The translations under genes and the position numbers were made by a program. From contig CALJIC010000050.1 in NCBI GenBank assembly GCA_937974195.1, positions 1 to 10,250 on the forward strand: a DNA stretch of 10,250 nucleotides, written 5' to 3'. Below are positions 1-5,217 of this stretch, in pieces (the stretch's first letter is position 1; every line of letters begins with the position of its first letter). The notes under the pieces were generated by a model. That model did not search any database and had not been told where the DNA came from. It saw nothing but the letters and a program-made list of their open reading frames with translations. This DNA is from an uncultured Roseiflexaceae bacterium (GTDB taxonomy: Bacteria > Chloroflexota > Chloroflexia > Chloroflexales > Roseiflexaceae).

Positions 1-17
1 GCGGCGCCACCTCCTGT

Positions 18-141
18 AGCCCGCCCGTTGTCATGCCTCAGCACACCAGCCGCACAGCTCGACCACATTGAGCATTGCAGCACATCAGTCTGTGCTTGGG
101 GCACGGGCATCGGTGGAGGTGGGCATGACAACGGGCGGACT
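18..141. repeat. 20-bp inverted-repeat pair enclosing ~84 bp (MITE-like or remnant)
   Basis: The arms 18-37 and 122-141 are inverted copies matching at 19 of 20 positions; 17 bp (CCGCCCGTTGTCATGCC at 21-37) are perfect. Between them lies a smaller dyad, AGCACA (79-84) / TGTGCT (91-96). No coding sequence with a recognisable product occupies the interval. The overall size and terminal arms resemble a miniature inverted-repeat element, but I see no clear target-site duplication and no transposase, so it could equally be a local inverted duplication. Confidence 0.5.
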
Positions 142-293
142 GGCACGGTACGCGTTCCCTTGCGGGTCCAGGGCCGCAGGCCCTGGCGCGGGTGGTGCAG
201 GGCGGAGCGCCTGCTGCCTACCGCACCTCCCTGCGAATTGCTTCCGGTGGGACTTCCGCCCACCACATCCCCCGGCGGGAAGCGCATTGGCAG
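142..293. other. Intergenic stretch with a short hairpin; no gene seen
   Basis: No reading frame here resembles a known protein. The one clear structure is a perfect hairpin at 168-186 (CCAGGGCC, loop gca, GGCCCTGG), which has the same three-base-loop style as the hairpins in the composite elements elsewhere in the window. On the minus strand at 221-240 there is a sequence close to the GGGAGGTGNGG core shared by those elements. This is probably decayed repeat DNA downstream of the minus-strand gene ending at 400. Confidence 0.4.
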
Positions 294-393
294 CCCTCCA
301 CGCTGTTGGAGGGGTTGGGGAGGCGAAGCCTCCCCGAAAACTTTTCTCTTTCCGCGGCTCTGCGGCGGCGAAGTCGCTGCAGAGCCGCGGAAA
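294..393 (-). repeat. Composite palindromic intergenic element, copy A
   Basis: Three hairpins in 100 bp, beginning 7 bp after the stop of the minus-strand UvrA-like gene. The large one has arms 349-369 and 373-393 around loop gaa: the outer 15 bp are perfect, the inner 6 contain two G.T pairs on the + strand. Next are GGGGAGGC/GCCTCCCC (317-324, 328-335, loop gaa) and CCCTCCA/TGGAGGG (294-300, 307-313). Read on the minus strand, the order large hairpin, GAAAGAGAAAA linker, GGGGAGGC-ttc-GCCTCCCC is the same as in copy B at 5073-5150 on the plus strand. The element therefore points in the direction of the gene it follows. A transcription-end or mRNA-protecting role is inferred. Confidence 0.75.
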
Positions 394-399
394 CCTCTG

Positions 400-1245
400 T
401 CAGATGAACCGGGCGGTGATGCTGCGCTCGCAGCTCCTCAGGGCGTGGGGCGGCCCCGCGAACAGCACCTCGCCGCCGGCGCTGCCTCCCTCGGGGCCGA
501 GGTCGATGACCCAGTCCGCCTGGCGGATCACGTCCAGGTGGTGCTCGATCAGGATCACGGTGTTGCCGGCGTCCACCAGCCGGTCGATGATCTTCATCAG
601 CAGGCCGATGTCCGACAGGTGCAGCCCGGTGGTCGGCTCGTCCATCACGTAGATGCTGCCCCGCTTGTGCAGCTCGGTGGCGAGCTTCAGGCGCTGCCCC
701 TCGCCGCCCGACAGCGTGCTGAGCGGCTGGCCGAGCCGCAGGTACCCCAGCCCCACGTCGTTCATCGCCTGCAGCACCGGCCTGACCTTGCGCTCGGTGA
801 AGAACTCCAGCGCCTCCTCGGCGGTCATGTCCAGCACGTCGCTGATCGTCCGGCCGCGCAGGCGGTAGGCCAGCACCTCGGCCTTGAAGCGCTTGCCCTC
901 GCAGATCTCGCAGGTCGAGATGATGCCCTCCATGAAGGCCAGGTCGGTGTACACCACCCCCAGGCCGTTGCAGTTCGGGCAGCTGCCGGCCGAGTTGAAG
1001 CTGAAGAGCGACGGGCTGACGCCGTTGGCCCTGGCGAAGGCCTGCCGGATGTCGTCCATGATCCCGGTGTAGGTGGCCGGCGCCGAGCGGCTGTTGGCCG
1101 TCACGCGCGACTGGTCGATCGCGATCGCGTCCGGGTGCTGCGCGAGGAAGACGTCGCCGATCAGGGTGCTCTTCCCGGAGCCGGCCACGCCGGTCACGAC
1201 CGTCAGGACGCCGGTCGGGATGCTCACGGTGATGTTCTTCCACAC
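400..1245 (-). CDS. UvrA-like ABC ATPase, C-terminal half only (5'-truncated)
   Basis: The 281-residue frame is the second ABC module of a UvrA-family protein. It shows Walker A GVAGSGKST (19-27), a zinc module with paired cysteines C89/C92 and C112/C115, the ABC signature LSGGEGQ (178-184), Walker B ending D202-E203, and an EHH switch near 234-236. It most resembles the small UvrA-like proteins of about 750 residues; the first ABC module, roughly 460-490 residues, is absent. Homology begins almost at the first codon, a GTG at 1243-1245 embedded in a repeat core (AGGAAGGTGTGG). An in-frame TAG lies eight codons upstream, so the frame cannot extend; GTG at 1225-1227 is an alternative start. 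Full-length members act in DNA damage recognition or, in some bacteria, drug tolerance. A half protein could not form the normal two-module ATPase alone. The absence of internal stops or frameshifts suggests a recent truncation or a retained half. It is probably a pseudogene. Confidence 0.85.
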   Translation of the reverse strand: MWKNITVSIPTGVLTVVTGVAGSGKSTLIGDVFLAQHPDAIAIDQSRVTANSRSAPATYTGIMDDIRQAFARANGVSPSLFSFNSAGSCPNCNGLGVVYTDLAFMEGIISTCEICEGKRFKAEVLAYRLRGRTISDVLDMTAEEALEFFTERKVRPVLQAMNDVGLGYLRLGQPLSTLSGGEGQRLKLATELHKRGSIYVMDEPTTGLHLSDIGLLMKIIDRLVDAGNTVILIEHHLDVIRQADWVIDLGPEGGSAGGEVLFAGPPHALRSCERSITARFI

Positions 1246-1460
1246 CTTCCTGCGGAAAGCAGCGCCCTACGCCTCCCCGCGGAAAGCAGCCGGGTGGGCC
1301 TGCGGCGCTCCACACCTTCCTGCAGAAAGCAGCCCGAGCGGGCCTGCGGCCTTCACACCTCCTGCAAAAGGCCCGCTTCAGCTCTTAGCAGAAAAGAGTC
1401 TGTGGTGCGCCTGAGGCACTCCACGCCTCCCGGCAAAAGGCGCTCGATGGGCCTGCGGCT
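1241..1460. repeat. Degenerate tandem array, about five units of ~40 bp
   Basis: Units start near 1241, 1270, 1311, 1354 and 1422, each opening with a form of CACACCTTCC or CGCCTCCC and followed by TGC(G/A)GAAAGCAGCC or GCAAAAGG, then usually GGGCCTGCGGC. The unit from 1354 is longer and diverged (to about 1421). On the minus strand the unit opening reads GGAAGGTGTGGAG, close to the GGGGAGGTGTGGAGGGCC core of the composite elements. The array fills the whole space between the esterase stop and the truncated UvrA-like gene, and the first unit overlaps the latter's start. Confidence 0.7.
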
Positions 1461-2779
1461 CACTCTTCGGCGTCCCACGCGTCCAGCGGCGGGCCGCCGC
1501 GGTTGTAGGTGGCCGTGTCCAGCACCGCCAGCCAGTCGAAGTCGGCGAGGCTCTCCGGGCTCAGCGGGATGTAGGTCGGGTTCTTCACGCTGCCGGAGCG
1601 GGTCGGGAGGCCGGCGACCGCCGCGCTGGGCAGCGCGCGGCCGCGGTGCGTCGGGATGAGCCGCCCCAGCCCCGGCGCGCCCGTCAGCAGCGCCTCGAGC
1701 GTGCCGGGCTCCGGCCGCCCGATGCCGTTGGCCTCGGAGACGCCCACCGCCGAGCCGACGACGGCGTAGCGCGGGCCGAGCAGCGTGTCGAGGTGCGCCC
1801 CGGCCGGCCACCAGGTGTGTAGGGCGGCGCCCATCTGCCAGTGGGCCCGCCCGCGCTTCAGGTGGCTGTTGTGGGCGAAGACCAGCACCTTCCCGCGGCC
1901 GCGCTCGCGGGAGAGCACGTACGCCAGATTGTCCGCCATCAGCGCGTCGCGGATGCCGAGGCGCTCGGCATGGTCCGACTCGCGCGCCATCGCGGCGTGG
2001 AAGCTCAGGAGCTGCCGCGCCACCGACGCGTAGTGGAGGGCCTCCTCGTAGCGCGCCGCGTCGCTCCTGGCCACCAGCTCGGGCCGGCGGACGCGCAGCT
2101 TCGAGATCAGCTCCTCGGTCTCGATCCGCAGCGCCGTCGCCTCCGGGGACAGCCCGATCGACTTGGCGGGATCGGCGATGGCGGCCGGGTTCTCCCAGTC
2201 GGAGTCCTGGCCGAGCAGCGGCTCGATCCGCTCGCGGCACGCCCGGCCGGCGGCGCTATCATGGGCGGCGAGGTAGTCGAGCGCGAAGCCCAGGACCTGG
2301 CGCGGGCTGGCGATCCCGAGCGTCCCGGTCGGGATGTCGAAGCCGTAGAACTGGAGCTTGACGCGGTGCGCGGGGTCGGCGTTGTAGCGCCGCATCCACT
2401 CGACCAGCTCGCGGTTCGCCTCGAGCACGCCGAACGCCTGGCCGAAGCCGGCCTCCCGCACCTCCTCGTACGAGGCGGGGCCGCGGCCGGCGATGTACTC
2501 GTTCACGGCCCGCGCGCGCGGGAAGCTGCTCTCGATAGCGATGGCGCTGTAGCCGTGCGCCTCGACCAGGCGCTGGAAGAGCCGGTTGCGGAGCTGGAGG
2601 ATCTCCTCGCCGCCGTGGAGCGCCTCGCCGAAGCCGAGCAGCTCCACCGAGCCGCCGAGCGCGGCGACCATCCGATCGACGGCGGCGTCGAGCGCCTCCG
2701 GCGCATCGAGCGAGAACGGGATCGCCTCACGCGCGATCCAGCTGTCGAGCTGAGTGTACCTGGGTGTCGGGTGAGACAC
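1460..2779 (-). CDS. Erythromycin esterase family protein (Ere-like hydrolase)
   Basis: A 439-residue cytoplasmic protein with no signal peptide, spanning the whole Ere fold. Visible family motifs are GEALHG (51-56) carrying the catalytic-type E52 and H55, the IES motif with E83, a RDALMADN stretch (277-284) and AHNSH (302-306) with a second conserved histidine. Characterised members (EreA, EreB) open the macrolactone ring of macrolides; many environmental homologues have unknown substrates, so resistance is not shown. The start is the GTG at 2777-2779 because a full GGAGGT ribosome site lies six bases upstream; the first residues then read VSHPTPRYTQ, close to where family homology begins. 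An ATG at 2849-2851 is in frame but lacks such a site. The frame continues far upstream only because it shadows the regulator on the other strand. Divergent from the MerR-type gene at 2942, which may control it. Confidence 0.88.
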   Translation of the reverse strand: MSHPTPRYTQLDSWIAREAIPFSLDAPEALDAAVDRMVAALGGSVELLGFGEALHGGEEILQLRNRLFQRLVEAHGYSAIAIESSFPRARAVNEYIAGRGPASYEEVREAGFGQAFGVLEANRELVEWMRRYNADPAHRVKLQFYGFDIPTGTLGIASPRQVLGFALDYLAAHDSAAGRACRERIEPLLGQDSDWENPAAIADPAKSIGLSPEATALRIETEELISKLRVRRPELVARSDAARYEEALHYASVARQLLSFHAAMARESDHAERLGIRDALMADNLAYVLSRERGRGKVLVFAHNSHLKRGRAHWQMGAALHTWWPAGAHLDTLLGPRYAVVGSAVGVSEANGIGRPEPGTLEALLTGAPGLGRLIPTHRGRALPSAAVAGLPTRSGSVKNPTYIPLSPESLADFDWLAVLDTATYNRGGPPLDAWDAEE

Positions 2780-2785
2780 GCGCTG

Positions 2786-2791
2786 ACCTCC
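2786..2791 (-). promoter_or_regulatory. Ribosome binding site deciding the esterase start
   Basis: On the minus strand this reads GGAGGT, six bases before GTG at 2779-2777. It is the best Shine-Dalgarno match in the window and fixes the start over the upstream in-frame ATG at 2851. Confidence 0.75.
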
Positions 2792-2839
2792 ATCTTCTGC
2801 GCAGCCGGGCGCTGCGCGCTCGACGATTCGTCCGGGGCT

Positions 2840-2845
2840 ATTGTA
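2840..2845 (-). promoter_or_regulatory. Possible -10 box for the esterase gene
   Basis: Minus-strand TACAAT, which would start transcription near 2833 and give a leader of about 54 bases. I find no good -35 at 16-18 bp, so it may need an activator or may be chance. Confidence 0.35.
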
Positions 2846-2869
2846 GAACATAGATGCAAGTGTTGAGGG

Positions 2870-2897
2870 TTGACACACGGGGATGGCGCTGTATCCT
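2870..2897 (+). promoter_or_regulatory. Sigma-70-type promoter of the MerR-like regulator
   Basis: TTGACA (2870-2875), 16-bp spacer, TATCCT (2892-2897). The -35 is perfect and the -10 matches at four of six positions. Transcription would start near 2904, giving a leader of about 38 bases. The spacer is not the stretched 19-20 bp typical of MerR-activated promoters, so control by ordinary repression is more likely if the regulator acts here. Confidence 0.55.
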
Positions 2898-2915
2898 TGA
2901 GAGGCTCCCGAAAAG

Positions 2916-2934
2916 TCGCAAACAGCACTTGCGA
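2916..2934. promoter_or_regulatory. Operator-like dyad in the esterase/regulator intergenic region
   Basis: TCGCAA (2916-2921) and TTGCGA (2929-2934) form a perfect 6-bp dyad with a 7-bp centre, just downstream of the predicted +1 and before the regulator's ATG. The overlapping CACTTGC (2926-2932) is repeated inverted as GCAAGTG at 2856-2862, on the other side of the promoter. Together these could be half-sites for the divergent regulator; this is inference from position and symmetry. Confidence 0.4.
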
Positions 2935-2941
2935 GTTTGAC

Positions 2942-3667
2942 ATGACAGTTGGCCCGTACCTCCGCACCAAGGACCTCGCCCGCGCCGCCGGTATCAGCGT
3001 GCAGCAGGTGCGCAACTACGAGGCGCACGGCCTCATCCCGATGGCCGAGCGCAGCCCGAGCGGGTATCGCCGCTTCACCCGGCAGCACCTTGTGGCGCTC
3101 GAGACCGCCCGGCGGCTGATGGCCGGGTACGGCGTGGCGCCTGCGCAGCAGATCATGCGGTTGGCGCACCAGGGCCAACTCGCACAGGCGCTCGCGCTGA
3201 TCGACGAGCGCCACGCCGCGCTCGCCGGAGCGCGCCGCCAGCTGGAGCAGACCCTGGCCGCGCTGCGGGCGCTGGCCGCGCACCTGCCGGCCGAGCCGCA
3301 CCCGCACGTCGGGCACCTGCGCGCGGGCGCCGCCGCCCGCCTGGTCGGCGTGCGCGTCTCCGCGCTGCGCTTCTGGGAGCAGCAGGGCCTGCTGCAGCCG
3401 GCCCGCGAGCGCAGCAGCAGGTACCGCCTGTACGACGAGCGGCAGCTGCGCCGGCTGCGGATCGTGGCGCTGCTCCGGCAGGCGCACTACCGCTTCGACG
3501 CGATCCGCATGGCGCTGGAGGAGCTCGAGGCGGGGCAGCCGCAGCGCGCCATCGAGGCCGCCGAGCGGCGGCGCGGCGAGCTCGCCAAGGCGAGCTGGCG
3601 CTGCCTGGAGGCGATGGCGGCGTTCCACGCCTACGCGAGCGAGTTCCTCGGCGGCCAGGTGCTATAA
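2942..3667 (+). CDS. MerR-family regulator with duplicated HTH domain (TioE-like)
   Basis: A 241-residue DNA-binding protein. The first MerR winged HTH occupies about residues 7-46 (LRTKDLARAAG, then QQVRNYE and the wing SGYRRF). A helical, coiled-coil-like linker follows at about 70-115, rich in Ala, Leu, Arg and Gln. A second MerR HTH spans about 124-195 (ALRFWEQQGLL, then SRYRLYDERQLRRL). This N- and C-terminal duplication matches the TioE-type regulators known mainly from Actinobacteria. No cysteine-rich metal-binding loop of the MerR/CueR kind is present, so metal sensing is unlikely; the ligand is unknown. The ATG at 2942 is chosen because HTH homology begins within a few residues; the frame runs open to 2870 but through the promoter. 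The ribosome site is weak. Divergent from the esterase gene, its most plausible target apart from itself. Confidence 0.88.
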   Translation: MTVGPYLRTKDLARAAGISVQQVRNYEAHGLIPMAERSPSGYRRFTRQHLVALETARRLMAGYGVAPAQQIMRLAHQGQLAQALALIDERHAALAGARRQLEQTLAALRALAAHLPAEPHPHVGHLRAGAAARLVGVRVSALRFWEQQGLLQPARERSSRYRLYDERQLRRLRIVALLRQAHYRFDAIRMALEELEAGQPQRAIEAAERRRGELAKASWRCLEAMAAFHAYASEFLGGQVL

Positions 3668-3668
3668 T
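3660..3668 (+). promoter_or_regulatory. Extended -10 promoter for the trans-sulfuration gene
   Basis: TGCTATAAT is a perfect extended -10 (TGnTATAAT) and overlaps the regulator's TAA at 3665-3667. The -35 region (near 3640-3645) is poor, as is common for extended -10 promoters. Start would be near 3675, leaving a GC-rich leader of about 77 bases with no recognisable riboswitch. Confidence 0.55.
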
Positions 3669-3672
3669 CCCC

Positions 3673-3689
3673 CACGACCGAGCGTCGTG
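3673..3689. promoter_or_regulatory. Inverted repeat at the predicted +1 of the trans-sulfuration gene
   Basis: CACGAC (3673-3678), five-base centre, GTCGTG (3684-3689). It sits right at the predicted transcription start, so it may be a repressor site or a small 5' stem-loop. It is too short and lacks a T-run, so it is not a convincing terminator for the upstream regulator. Confidence 0.35.
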
Positions 3690-3751
3690 TCATCCCCGCG
3701 GGCGCTCCGGCGCACGGGCGGCGCGGCGCACCCCGCTGTGAAAGGCAGACC

Positions 3752-4900
3752 ATGAGCGAGACTAGCAACTACGGCTTCGCGACCCGCGCCATCCACGCCG
3801 GCCAGGAGCCCGACCCGGCGACCGGCGCGGTGATCGTGCCGATCTACCAGACCTCGACCTTCGCGCAGGAGGCCGTTGGCGTCCACAAGGGCTACGAGTA
3901 CGCGCGCACCCACAACCCGACCCGCACCGCGCTCGAGCAGGCGCTCGCCGCGCTGGACGGCGGCCGGCACGCGCTGGCGTTCGCCTCCGGGCTGGCGGCC
4001 GAGACGACGGTGCTCCTGGCGCTCTCGGCCGGCGACCACGTGATCGGCGGCGACGACGCCTACGGCGGCACCTACCGGCTGTTCACCAAGGTGTTCGCCC
4101 GCCACGGCATCAGCTTCGACTTCGTGGACACGCGCGACCCGGAGAATGTGGCCGAGGCCATCCGCCCCGAGACGCGGCTGGTGTGGCTCGAGAGCCCGAC
4201 CAACCCGCTGCTGAAGATCGCCGACGTGCCGGCCATCGCGCGCATCGCCCGTGAGCGCGGCGTGCTGACGCTGGTGGACAACACCTTCGCCTCGCCCTAC
4301 TTCCAGCGGCCGCTCGAGCAGGGCGCCGACATCGTGCTCTACAGCACGACCAAGTACATCGGCGGGCACTCGGACGTGGTGGGCGGCGCGGTGGTGCTGA
4401 ACGACAGCGAGCTGTACGAGCGGCTGCGCTTCCTGCAGAACGCCGCCGGCGCGGTGCCCGGCCCGTTCGACTGCTGGCTGGTGCTGCGCGGCCTGAAGAC
4501 GCTGGCGGTGCGGATGCGCGCCCACGAGCAGAACGCGCTGGCGGTGGCGCGGTTCCTGGAGAGCCACCCGGCGGTGGAGCAGGTGATCTACCCTGGCCTG
4601 CCCTCGCACCCGCAGCACGAGCTGGCGAAGCGGCTCATGGACGGCTTCGGCGGCATGGTCTCCTTCACGCCCCGCGGCGGCGTCGAGGCGGCCAACCGCA
4701 TCGTGACGCGCACCAAGCTGTTCACCCTGGCCGAGAGCCTGGGCGGCGTCGAGAGCCTGATCGAGCTGCCGGCGGCCATGACCCACGCCAGCGTCGCCGG
4801 CTCGCCGCTCGAGGTGCCCGCCGGGCTGGTGCGGCTGTCGGTGGGCATCGAGGACGCCGACGATCTGATTGCGGACCTCAGGCAGGCGCTCGAATCGTAG
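3752..4900 (+). CDS. Cystathionine gamma-synthase/gamma-lyase (PLP, Cys/Met metabolism family)
   Basis: A 382-residue fold-type I PLP enzyme of full family length. Landmarks are YEYARTHNPTR with Y50 and R52 (PLP phosphate contacts from the neighbouring subunit), SGLAA (79-83), Y104 stacking on PLP, D176 in VDNTF pairing with the PLP nitrogen, the Schiff-base K201 in YSTTKYIGGHSD, and R361 in LVRLSVGIED for substrate carboxylate. The family makes cystathionine from cysteine and an activated homoserine (MetB) or splits cystathionine to cysteine (MccB/CTH). Sequence inspection alone does not separate these; the SLGGVESLIELPAAMTHASV region occurs in both, so no symbol is given. A modest AAAGG ribosome site precedes the ATG. 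It has its own extended -10 promoter and is followed by a palindromic element, suggesting a single-gene unit. Confidence 0.93.
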   Translation: MSETSNYGFATRAIHAGQEPDPATGAVIVPIYQTSTFAQEAVGVHKGYEYARTHNPTRTALEQALAALDGGRHALAFASGLAAETTVLLALSAGDHVIGGDDAYGGTYRLFTKVFARHGISFDFVDTRDPENVAEAIRPETRLVWLESPTNPLLKIADVPAIARIARERGVLTLVDNTFASPYFQRPLEQGADIVLYSTTKYIGGHSDVVGGAVVLNDSELYERLRFLQNAAGAVPGPFDCWLVLRGLKTLAVRMRAHEQNALAVARFLESHPAVEQVIYPGLPSHPQHELAKRLMDGFGGMVSFTPRGGVEAANRIVTRTKLFTLAESLGGVESLIELPAAMTHASVAGSPLEVPAGLVRLSVGIEDADDLIADLRQALES

Positions 4901-5030
4901 GGCGGTGCGGCAGCGCATGCGCTCGTTCATAGGGCGTATGCGGTAGCTCTGCGGGCCGCCCGCGTAAGCGCTCCGCGGGGAGGTGCGGGAGGCTCGCCCG
5001 CCACATTCCCCCATTCCGCCGCCCGCGCGA
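4901..5030. other. Spacer with partial repeat modules; no gene seen
   Basis: Between the trans-sulfuration gene and element copy B. It contains the self-complementary GCGCATGCGC (4913-4922) and the module GCCCGCGTAAGCGC (4958-4971), which recurs exactly at 6879-6892 directly in front of copy C. A diverged core, GGGGAGGTGCGGGAGG, follows from 4977. This looks like an older or partial copy of the same repeat family. Confidence 0.45.
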
Positions 5031-5185
5031 GCCGGGAGGTGTGGAGGGCCAGCGGCCCTCCACGGATGCTTTTTTCCGCCGCTCTGCGGCGACTGCGTCG
5101 CCGCAGAGCGGCGGAAAGAGAGAAAACCTGGGGAGGCTTCGCCTCCCCAGACCCCATCAGGGGTTGCGGGAGCAGGGCTACCGCA
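5031..5185 (+). repeat. Composite palindromic intergenic element, copy B (most complete)
   Basis: Four successive hairpins. H1: GTGGAGGGCC-agc-GGCCCTCCAC (5041-5063). H2: two perfect 21-bp arms, 5073-5093 and 5097-5117, around loop tgc. H3: CTGGGGAGGC-ttc-GCCTCCCCAG (5128-5150). H4: ACCCC-atca-GGGGT (5151-5164). A further 20 bp up to ACCGC (5181-5185) is also similar to the tail of copy C (6961-6986). H1 carries the core GGGAGGTGTGGAGGGCC (5034-5050) shared with copies C and D; H2 and H3 are shared with copy A in the opposite orientation. The element separates the trans-sulfuration gene from crtI. No protein is encoded. Confidence 0.85.
5041..5075 (+). terminator. Possible intrinsic terminator inside element copy B
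   Basis: A perfect 10-bp GC-rich stem with three-base loop (5041-5063) is followed, after six bases, by six T (5070-5075). It would end transcription from the trans-sulfuration gene, about 140 bases after its stop. The gap between stem and T-run is longer than ideal. Confidence 0.5.
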
Positions 5186-5217
5186 CCACTCGAATCACAT
5201 ACAGCGAAGGGTCACTG

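Noticed and set aside
1241..1460. CRISPR array
   Set aside because: Units are degenerate and nearly contiguous, with no constant repeat separated by unique spacers and no cas gene nearby.
28..1659. Plus-strand frame of 543 codons across the left end
   Set aside because: It runs through hairpins and tandem repeats and antisense to two recognisable minus-strand genes; the product resembles no protein family I know.
1460..2779. Proven macrolide resistance determinant
   Set aside because: Family motifs are present, but environmental Ere-like proteins often have other or unknown substrates and there is no mobile-element context.
2780..3628. Extension of the esterase frame upstream for about 283 residues
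   Set aside because: The extra part runs antisense through the MerR-type gene, and a strong GGAGGT site with GTG at 2779 marks the real start.
3675..3751. Riboswitch (SAM or other) in the leader of the trans-sulfuration gene
   Set aside because: The leader is only about 77 bases and shows just one 6-bp stem; no conserved riboswitch core is seen.
5041..5217. N-terminal extension of the phytoene desaturase
   Set aside because: The open frame there is palindromic repeat DNA; FAD-fold homology begins at the ATG at 5218, which has its own ribosome site.
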